The translations under genes were made by a program, and so were the position numbers. The notes beneath the pieces were generated by a model. It ran no database searches, was not told the DNA's origin, and saw only the letters and a program-made list of their open reading frames with translations. Shown here piece by piece: positions 57,204-64,000 of a DNA stretch of 64,000 nucleotides. The stretch is from Pseudomonas_T sp032052615 (lineage in GTDB: Bacteria; Pseudomonadota; Gammaproteobacteria; Pseudomonadales; Pseudomonadaceae): the NCBI GenBank assembly GCA_032052615.1, contig DAMBWF010000003.1, positions 1 to 64,000 on the forward strand. The letters are read 5' to 3'. The number at the start of each line of letters is the position of its first letter. Position 1 is the stretch's first letter.

Positions 57204-60200
57204 ATGCGGCTCAAGAGCATCCGGCTGGCGGGTTTCAAATCCTTCGTCGACCCCACCACGGTCAACTTCCCCAGCAACATGGCGGCGGTGGTGGGGCCCA
57301 ACGGCTGTGGCAAGTCCAATATCATCGATGCCGTGCGCTGGGTGATGGGCGAGAGTTCGGCGAAGAACCTTCGCGGCGAGTCGATGACCGACGTCATCTT
57401 CAACGGCTCCAACACCCGTAAACCAGTGGCCCAGGCCAGCATCGAGCTGATCTTCGACAACACCCACACCACCCTGGTGGGCGAATACGCCGGCTACGCC
57501 GAGATTTCCATCCGCCGGCGCGTCACCCGCGACGGCCAGAACGCCTACTTCCTCAACGGCACCAAGTGCCGCCGCCGCGATATCACCGATATCTTCCTCG
57601 GCACCGGCCTGGGGCCGCGCAGCTACTCGATCATCGAGCAGGGCATGATCTCCAAGCTGATCGAGGCGCGGCCCGAGGACCTGCGGATTTTCATCGAGGA
57701 AGCCGCCGGCATCTCCAAGTACAAGGAACGTCGCCGCGAGACCGAGAACCGCATTCGCCGGACCCAGGAAAACCTGGCGCGCCTGACCGACCTGCGGGAG
57801 GAACTGGAGCGCCAACTGGAGCGCCTGCATCGCCAGGCCCAGTCGGCGGAAAAGTACCAGGAATACAAGGCGGAAGAACGTCGGCTGAAGGCCCAGTTGA
57901 CCGCCCTGCGCTGGCAGGCCCTCAACGAACAGGTGGGCCGGCGCGAGGCGGCCATCGGCGAGCAGGAAATCGCCCTGGAGGCCCTGGTGGCCGAGCAGCG
58001 CAACGCCGACGCCAGCATCGAGCGCTTGCGGGACGGTCACCACGAGCTGTCGGAGCGTTTCAACCAGGTTCAGGGGCGCTTCTATGCCGTGGGTGGCGAC
58101 ATCGCCCGGGTGGAGCAGAGCATCCAGCATGGCCAACAGCGCCTGCGCCAGTTGCAGGACGACCTGCGCGAGGCGGAGCGCAGCCGCCAGGAGACCGAAT
58201 CGCACCTGGGCCACGATCGCACCTTGCTGGCGACCCTCGGCGAGGAACTGGACAGGCTGCTCCCCGAGCTGGAGGCCGGCAACGCCAGCGCCGAGGAAAG
58301 CGCCGCCGAGCTGGAGGAAGCCGAGGCGGCCATGCACGCCTGGCAGGAGCAGTGGGACCTCTTCAACCAACGCTCCGCCGAACCCCGGCGCCGGGCCGAG
58401 GTGCAGCAGGCCCGCATCCAGCAACTGGAGCACAGCCTGGAGCGCCTACAGGAGCGGGCCCGTCGCCTGGCGGACGAGCGCGCGCAACTGGCGGCCGACC
58501 CCGAGGAGGCGGCGATCCTCGACCTGAGCGAGCGCCTGGCGGAAGGCGAGCTGCGCCTGGAGCAGGCCCAGGTCGCCGAGGCTGAGCGGACCGAGCGCCT
58601 GGAGCACCTGCGCGGCGACTTGCAACGGATGACCCGGGCCCAGCAGGACGCCACGGGCGAGGTGCAGCGCCTGAGCGGTCGGATCGCCTCGCTGGAGGCG
58701 CTGCAACAGGCCGCCCTCGACCCCGGCAAGGGTGTCGCCGACTGGCTGCGGGCGCAGCGGCTGGACGGCCGGCCGCGCCTCGCCGAGGGGCTGCGGGTCG
58801 AGCCCGGTTGGGCGCTGGCGGTGGAAACCGTGCTGGGGGCCGATCTCCAGGCGGTGCTGCTGGACGATCTCGTCGGCCTGTCGCTGGGAGATTTCAACCA
58901 GGGCGAGCTGCGCCTGGCGAGCCCGGGGCCCGGCGGCCCGCGCGTCGCCGGTAGCCTGCTGGACAAAGTGGAGAGCGCCTGCGACCTGGGCCCGTGGCTG
59001 GGCCGCGTGCGGCCGGTGGACAGCCTGGAAGAAGCCCTGGCGGGGCGCGGCGCGCTGGCGGAGGGCGAAAGCCTGGTCAGTCGCGACGGCTACTGGGTCG
59101 GCCGGCATTTCCTGCGGGTGCGCCGCGCCGACGGCAACGACAGCGGGGTGCTGGCCCGGGGCCAGGAACTGGAGCGCCTTTATGCCGAGCGCGAGCGGCA
59201 CGAGACCGCCTTGGCGGCCCTGGAGGAGCGCTTGGCCGAATCGCGCGACGCCCAGCGCCGCGAGGAAGAGGCCCGGGAACAGTCGCGGCGCCAAGTGCAG
59301 GAAGAATCGCGGCAACTGGCCGAGCTGAAGGCGCGGCTGTCGGCCCGCCAAGCCAAGGCCGAGCAGGTGAGCCTGCGTCGCCGCCGTCTCGAAGAAGAGC
59401 TGGAGGACAGCGCCGCCCAGCGCGCCCTGGAGCAGGAGCAACTGGGCGAGGCCCGCCTGTATCTGCAGGAGGCCCTCGACGAGATGGCCATCGATACCGA
59501 GCGCCGGGAGACCCTGCTGGCGTCCCGGGACGGCCTGCGGGAACGGCTCGACCGGGTTCGCCAGGAGGCCCGTCAGCACAAGGACCGGGTCCACCAGTTG
59601 GCGGTGCGGGTCGGTTCCCTGCGTGCCCAGCACGATTCCACCCGCCAAGCCCTGGAACGCCTGGAGCGGCAGTTCGAGCGCGTCAACGAGCGCCGCGAGC
59701 AACTCAGCCTGAACCTGGAGGAGGGCGCCGCGCCGCTGGAAGAGCTGCGCATGCGCCTGGAGGAACTGCTGGAGCGACGCATGAGCGTCGAGGACGAGCT
59801 CCGGCTGGCGCGGCTGGCGCTGGACGATGCCGACCGCGAGCTGCGCGATGCCGAGAAGCGCCGCGCCCAGGCGGAGCAACAGGCCCAGTTGCTGCGCGGC
59901 CAGTTGGAGCAGCAGCGTCTCGACTGGCAGACCCTCGCGGTGCGCCGCAAGGCGTTGCAGGAGCAGTTGCAGGAAGACGGCCACGACCTGCACGGGACGA
60001 TCGCCAGCCTGCCGGCGGAGGCCGGGGAGCCGGCCTGGGAAGAGGAGTTGGAGCGCCTCGCCGGGCGCATCCAGCGCCTGGGGCCGATCAACCTCGCCGC
60101 CATCGACGAGTACCAACAGCAGTCCGAGCGCAAGCGCTACCTGGACGCCCAGAACGACGACCTGGTCGAGGCCCTGGAGACCCTGGAAAACGTCATCCGC

Positions 60201-60692
60201 AAGATCGACCGGGAAACCCGCAACCGCTTCAAGGACACCTTCGACCAGATCAATGCCGGTCTGCAGGCGCTTTTCCCCAAAGTCTTCGGCGGCGGCCACG
60301 CCTATCTGGAACTCACCGGCGAAGATTTACTCGATACAGGGGTGGCGATCATGGCGCGTCCGCCGGGCAAGAAGAACAGCACCATCCACCTGCTTTCCGG
60401 CGGTGAAAAGGCGCTGACCGCCCTGGCTCTGGTCTTCGCCATTTTCCAGCTCAACCCGGCTCCGTTCTGCATGCTCGACGAAGTGGATGCGCCGCTGGAC
60501 GACGCGAACGTCGGGCGTTACGCGCGGTTGGTGAAGGAAATGTCGGAAAAGGTGCAGTTCATCTACATCACCCACAACAAGATCGCCATGGAAATGGCCG
60601 ACCACCTGATGGGGGTGACGATGCACGAACCGGGCTGTTCGCGGCTGGTGGCCGTGAACGTGGAGGAGGCGGTGGCGCTGGCCGAGGCCTGA
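57204..60692 (+). CDS. smc: Chromosome partition protein Smc
   Basis: 1162 residues. N-terminal head with Walker A GPNGCGKSN; a long coiled coil broken by the hinge (about 500-640); and the C-terminal head with signature LSGGEKALTALALVFAIF and Walker B FCMLDEVDAPLDDANV. It condenses and separates the chromosome as a dimer with ScpAB. Full length, followed by zipA. Confidence 0.96.
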   Translation: MRLKSIRLAGFKSFVDPTTVNFPSNMAAVVGPNGCGKSNIIDAVRWVMGESSAKNLRGESMTDVIFNGSNTRKPVAQASIELIFDNTHTTLVGEYAGYAEISIRRRVTRDGQNAYFLNGTKCRRRDITDIFLGTGLGPRSYSIIEQGMISKLIEARPEDLRIFIEEAAGISKYKERRRETENRIRRTQENLARLTDLREELERQLERLHRQAQSAEKYQEYKAEERRLKAQLTALRWQALNEQVGRREAAIGEQEIALEALVAEQRNADASIERLRDGHHELSERFNQVQGRFYAVGGDIARVEQSIQHGQQRLRQLQDDLREAERSRQETESHLGHDRTLLATLGEELDRLLPELEAGNASAEESAAELEEAEAAMHAWQEQWDLFNQRSAEPRRRAEVQQARIQQLEHSLERLQERARRLADERAQLAADPEEAAILDLSERLAEGELRLEQAQVAEAERTERLEHLRGDLQRMTRAQQDATGEVQRLSGRIASLEALQQAALDPGKGVADWLRAQRLDGRPRLAEGLRVEPGWALAVETVLGADLQAVLLDDLVGLSLGDFNQGELRLASPGPGGPRVAGSLLDKVESACDLGPWLGRVRPVDSLEEALAGRGALAEGESLVSRDGYWVGRHFLRVRRADGNDSGVLARGQELERLYAERERHETALAALEERLAESRDAQRREEEAREQSRRQVQEESRQLAELKARLSARQAKAEQVSLRRRRLEEELEDSAAQRALEQEQLGEARLYLQEALDEMAIDTERRETLLASRDGLRERLDRVRQEARQHKDRVHQLAVRVGSLRAQHDSTRQALERLERQFERVNERREQLSLNLEEGAAPLEELRMRLEELLERRMSVEDELRLARLALDDADRELRDAEKRRAQAEQQAQLLRGQLEQQRLDWQTLAVRRKALQEQLQEDGHDLHGTIASLPAEAGEPAWEEELERLAGRIQRLGPINLAAIDEYQQQSERKRYLDAQNDDLVEALETLENVIRKIDRETRNRFKDTFDQINAGLQALFPKVFGGGHAYLELTGEDLLDTGVAIMARPPGKKNSTIHLLSGGEKALTALALVFAIFQLNPAPFCMLDEVDAPLDDANVGRYARLVKEMSEKVQFIYITHNKIAMEMADHLMGVTMHEPGCSRLVAVNVEEAVALAEA

Positions 60693-60898
60693 GCCAGAGC
60701 GGGGGGCGCGAGGCGCCGGGCCATGGCGTCCGCCCGACACCCGTGGAGGTTCCGCTGGATGCCCGGCCGTGCTAGCTTAGGGCACATTTTCATCGCCGTG
60801 GAAAACGCCAGCAAGAACAGGGAGTTGGGCGCCACGTTGTTCAGGGGACGGGATGTCCTTTCATCGATCATCTCATTCATCAGGGGACACAGGATTAC

Positions 60899-61705
60899 AT
60901 GGAAATCGGTCTGCGCGATTGGCTGATCGTCATCGGTTTCATCGTCATTGCCGGCATTCTCTTCGACGGCTGGCGGCGCATGAGCGGTGGCAAGGGAAAA
61001 CTCAAGTTCAAACTGGACCGCAATTTTTCCAACCTGCCCGACGAAGAAGAGGACCCGAACCTGCTCGGCCCGGCCCGCGTGCTGGAGCGCAGCCAGGAGC
61101 CTCCCCTCGACGAGGAGGACCTGCCGGCCATGAGCGCCCGCGAACTCAATCGCCGGCGCGGCGTGGAGCCCCAGCAGGGCGATCTCAACCTAGACCCGCC
61201 GACGCTGCTCGACCCGGTGATGGAAGAGCGCGACCGCGAGGAGGGCCGCCAGGACGCCGCCAGCGCGCTGCCGGTCGAGGAGGTGCTGGTGATCAACGTG
61301 GTGGCCCGGGACAGCGAAGGCTTCAAGGGGCCGGCGCTGTTGCAGAACATCCTGGAAAGCGGCCTGCGCTTCGGCGAGATGGACATCTTCCATCGCCACG
61401 AGAGCATGGCCGGCAACGGCGAGGTGCTGTTCTCCATGGCCAACGGCGTCAAGCCGGGCACCTTCGACCTCGACGACATGGACCACTTCAAGACTCGCGC
61501 CGTGAGCTTCTTTCTCAGCCTGCCCGGCCCGCGTCATCCGAAGCAGGCCTTCGACGTGATGGTCGCCGCCGCCCGCAAGCTGTCCCAGGAACTCAGCGGC
61601 GAGCTCAAGGACGACCAGCGCAGCGTGCTGACCGCCCAGACCATCGAGCACTACCGTCAGCGCATCGTCGAATTCGAACGCCGTAACCTGACCCATAAAC
61701 GCTGA
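60899..61705 (+). CDS. zipA: Cell division protein ZipA
   Basis: 268 residues. N-terminal transmembrane helix (about 6-24, RDWLIVIGFIVIAGILFDGWRRM), a basic then acidic and proline-containing linker, and a C-terminal FtsZ-binding domain (about 125-265, LVINVVARDSEGFKGPALLQNILESGLRFGEMDIFHRH, KTRAVSFFLSLPGP). Anchors the Z-ring to the membrane. It lies between smc and ligA as in other pseudomonads. Confidence 0.95.
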   Translation: MEIGLRDWLIVIGFIVIAGILFDGWRRMSGGKGKLKFKLDRNFSNLPDEEEDPNLLGPARVLERSQEPPLDEEDLPAMSARELNRRRGVEPQQGDLNLDPPTLLDPVMEERDREEGRQDAASALPVEEVLVINVVARDSEGFKGPALLQNILESGLRFGEMDIFHRHESMAGNGEVLFSMANGVKPGTFDLDDMDHFKTRAVSFFLSLPGPRHPKQAFDVMVAAARKLSQELSGELKDDQRSVLTAQTIEHYRQRIVEFERRNLTHKR

Positions 61706-61739
61706 GCGGCGCCTCGCCGTCCGGCGAGCCCGCCTGTCC

Positions 61740-61773
61740 CGCAAAGAGCAGCTCGCGCTGCTCTTTGCGTTTT
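61740..61773 (+). terminator. Strong terminator hairpin between zipA and ligA
   Basis: A 13-bp perfect stem CGCAAAGAGCAGC / GCTGCTCTTTGCG with a 4-nt loop followed by TTTT, only 12 nt before the ligA start. Confidence 0.85.
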
Positions 61774-61785
61774 CGAGATACCGCC

Positions 61786-64000
61786 ATGACCGACGCCCAG
61801 ACCGCCGCCGAACGCATCGCTCAACTGCGTAGCGAACTCGATGCCCACAACTATCGCTACTACGTGCTGGACGAACCCAGCATCCCGGACGCCGAGTACG
61901 ACCGGCTGTTCCGCAGCCTGCGAGCGTTGGAGGCGGAGCATCCGGAGCTGGTGACGCCCGACTCGCCGACCCAGCGGGTCGGCGGCGCGGCCTCCAGCGC
62001 CTTCGGCGTGGTGCGCCATGAAATCCCCATGCTCAGCCTGGGCAACGCCTTCGAGGAAGACGACCTGCGGGAGTTCGACCGCCGCGTGCGCGAGAGCCTG
62101 GACCTGCCCGCCGGCGGCGAGGCGGAATACAGCTGCGAGCCGAAGCTGGATGGCCTGGCGGTGAGCCTGCTCTACGAGGGCGGCATACTGGTGCGGGGCG
62201 CCACCCGCGGCGACGGCAGCACCGGCGAGGACATCACCGCCAACGTGCGCACCATCCGCAACGTGCCGTTGAAGCTGCGCGGCGAGGGCTGGCCCGAGGT
62301 GCTGGAGGTGCGCGGCGAGGTATACATGTCCAAGGCCGGCTTCGAGCGGCTCAACGCCGCCCAGGCCGAGAGCGGCGGCAAGACCTTCGCCAACCCGCGC
62401 AACGCCGCCGCCGGCAGCCTGCGCCAACTGGACCCGAAGATCACCGCCGGCCGGCCCCTGGAGTTCTGCTGCTATGGCCTCGGCCGGGTGCCCGCGCCCC
62501 TGGCCGCTACCCACACCGCCAGCCTGGCGCGGCTCAAGGACTGGGGGCTGCCCATCAGCCGCGAGCTGAAGACCGTGCGCGGGGTCGAGGGGTGCCTGGC
62601 CTACTACCGGGACGTCGGCGAGCGCCGCGCCTCCCTCGCCTACGAGATCGACGGTGTGGTGTTCAAGGTCAACGACCTCGGCCAGCAGCGCGAGCTGGGC
62701 TTTCGCGCCCGTGAGCCGCGCTGGGCCCTGGCCCACAAGTTCCCGGCCAGCGAGGAGCTCACCGAGCTGCTGGACGTCGAGTTCCAGGTCGGGCGCACCG
62801 GCGCGGTGACCCCGGTGGCGCGGCTCCGGCCGGTGCAGGTGGCGGGGGTCACGGTCTCCAACGCCAGCCTGCACAACATGGACGAGGTGGCGCGGCTGGG
62901 GGTGATGATCGGCGACACGGTCATCGTCCGCCGGGCCGGCGACGTGATTCCCCAGGTCATGCAGGTGGTGACCGAGCGCCGCCCCGCCGACGCCCGGCCG
63001 GTCCAGGTGCCGACCCGCTGCCCGGTGTGCGGCTCCGAGGTGGAGCGCACTCAATTGGTCAAGCGCAGCAAGGGCCGCGAGTCGTTCAGCGCCGGCGCGG
63101 TGTACCGCTGCGTCGGCCGCCTGGCCTGCCAGGCCCAGCTCAAGCAGGCGATCCTGCACTTCGTCTCGCGCCGCGCCATGGACATCGATGGGCTGGGCGA
63201 CAAGATCGTCGAGCAACTGGTGGACAAGGGCCTAGTGAAGACCCCGGCCGACCTCTACACCCTGACCTACGACCAGGTGTTCGCCCTGGAGGGCTTCGCC
63301 GAGGTATCCAGCAACAACCTGCTGGCCTCCATCGTGGCGAGCAAGCGGCCGACCCTGGCGCGTTTCATCTTCGCCCTGGGCATCCCCGATGTGGGCGAGG
63401 AGACCGCCAAGCTGCTGGCGCGCACCCTCGGCCGCCTGGCGCGCATCGCCCGCGCCCTGCCGGAAGTGCTCACCTACCTGCCGGATGTCGGCGCCGAGGT
63501 GGCCTATGAGATCCACAACTTCTTCGAGGCCGAGCACAACCGCGAGGCCATCGAGCAATTGCTGGCCAATGGCATCGAATTGCAGGAGGAGGGCGAACTC
63601 CATGCCGAGTTCGCCGCCTGCGCTAGCCTGGCCGACCTCATCGATAAGCTGAACATTCCCTTCGTCGCCGCCACCGGGGCCAGGAAACTGGCCGAGAAGG
63701 CCGCCAGCCGCGCCCAGGGCGCGGCCGGTATCGCCGAGGTGATCGCCCTGGCCGGCGACTGGCTGGACCTGTCCGCCACCAAGGGCCTCAACGAGCGGGC
63801 GCGGCAGTCGATCCGCGACTGGTTCGCGGCGCCGCGCAACGCCGAGCGCGCCTTGGCCATCGAGGCGCAATTGCGGGACTTCGGCATGCACTGGGCGAGC
63901 GAGAAAAAGGCGCTGGACGGGCTGCCCCTGGCCGGCCAGACCTGGGTGCTCACCGGCACCCTGGAAGCCATGAGCCGCGACGTGGCCAAGGACAAGCTGG
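61786..64000 (+). CDS. ligA: NAD-dependent DNA ligase LigA (3' end outside window)
   Basis: The first 738 codons of the ligase are present and the frame runs off the window end. Domain Ia (YYVLDEPSIPDAEYD), adenylation domain with catalytic K120 (CEPKLDG), OB fold, the zinc finger (CPVCGSEVE, then CVGRLACQ), HhH repeats and the beginning of the BRCT domain (LPLAGQTWVLTGTLEAMSRD) are seen. Seals nicks in DNA during replication and repair. The ATG follows a strong terminator hairpin by 12 nt and has only a weak GAGA ribosome site, so its expression may be limited from zipA. Confidence 0.96.
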   Translation, partial: MTDAQTAAERIAQLRSELDAHNYRYYVLDEPSIPDAEYDRLFRSLRALEAEHPELVTPDSPTQRVGGAASSAFGVVRHEIPMLSLGNAFEEDDLREFDRRVRESLDLPAGGEAEYSCEPKLDGLAVSLLYEGGILVRGATRGDGSTGEDITANVRTIRNVPLKLRGEGWPEVLEVRGEVYMSKAGFERLNAAQAESGGKTFANPRNAAAGSLRQLDPKITAGRPLEFCCYGLGRVPAPLAATHTASLARLKDWGLPISRELKTVRGVEGCLAYYRDVGERRASLAYEIDGVVFKVNDLGQQRELGFRAREPRWALAHKFPASEELTELLDVEFQVGRTGAVTPVARLRPVQVAGVTVSNASLHNMDEVARLGVMIGDTVIVRRAGDVIPQVMQVVTERRPADARPVQVPTRCPVCGSEVERTQLVKRSKGRESFSAGAVYRCVGRLACQAQLKQAILHFVSRRAMDIDGLGDKIVEQLVDKGLVKTPADLYTLTYDQVFALEGFAEVSSNNLLASIVASKRPTLARFIFALGIPDVGEETAKLLARTLGRLARIARALPEVLTYLPDVGAEVAYEIHNFFEAEHNREAIEQLLANGIELQEEGELHAEFAACASLADLIDKLNIPFVAATGARKLAEKAASRAQGAAGIAEVIALAGDWLDLSATKGLNERARQSIRDWFAAPRNAERALAIEAQLRDFGMHWASEKKALDGLPLAGQTWVLTGTLEAMSRDVAKDKL

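Noticed and set aside
58446..60299. 617-codon open frame opposite smc
   Set aside because: Shadow of the smc coiled coil; low-complexity Leu/Gln/Ala sequence without family resemblance.
61657..63216. Minus-strand frame opposite ligA
   Set aside because: Antisense of a certain gene; its translation is repetitive and unlike any family.

Overview
The window is high-GC chromosomal DNA from a Pseudomonas of the P. aeruginosa / P. resinovorans type. The evidence is gene content and order. Blocks resemble P. aeruginosa neighbourhoods: mprF-acvB with kup and rimO; htpX to sagS and the tRNA-Glu/tRNA-Gly pair; the gcvH-gcvP-glyA-sdaA-gcvT set with a GcsR regulator; and GntR-smc-zipA-ligA. These species matches come from memory, not from a search.

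Layout. 1-11.5 kb: secreted M28 aminopeptidase, DUF5610 protein, glutaredoxin-like protein, the alanyl-phosphatidylglycerol synthase/hydrolase pair mprF-acvB, kup, rimO. 11.5-24.9 kb: DNA and protein repair and redox genes (ada, extradiol dioxygenase, tpm, htpX, alaA, msrB, glutathione peroxidase with its OspR regulator and a near-ideal operator, sagS, msrC, GST). 24.9-25.1 kb: tRNA-Glu and tRNA-Gly. 25.08-33.68 kb: an 8.6-kb genomic island of visibly lower GC in the 3' end of tRNA-Gly, bounded by 21-bp direct repeats. It has a dead P4-type integrase at the left, a decayed HTH gene at the right, and between them a seven-gene same-strand cluster: cytochrome c, PobA-like flavin hydroxylase, class I glutamine amidotransferase, LysE exporter, MurI-like racemase, GST, and anthranilate synthase component I. 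34.5-36.6 kb: a two-gene RNA-repair operon (HD-Pnk end-healing enzyme and RNA ligase). 36.9-46.4 kb: acyl-CoA ligase, PAS histidine kinase with FixJ-type regulator, acetyltransferase, guanine deaminase, ankyrin protein, flavin monooxygenase. 47.3-56.4 kb: glycine cleavage / serine operon with a sigma-54 promoter and GcsR-type sites. 56.5-64 kb: GntR regulator, smc, zipA, and ligA (cut by the window end).

The most promising undescribed system is the island cluster. Its enzymes fit a small chorismate-derived, possibly glutathione-modified metabolite that is exported by LysE; I do not recognise the product. The HD-Pnk/RNA ligase operon just outside the island is the second point of interest, as a complete two-protein break-repair module.
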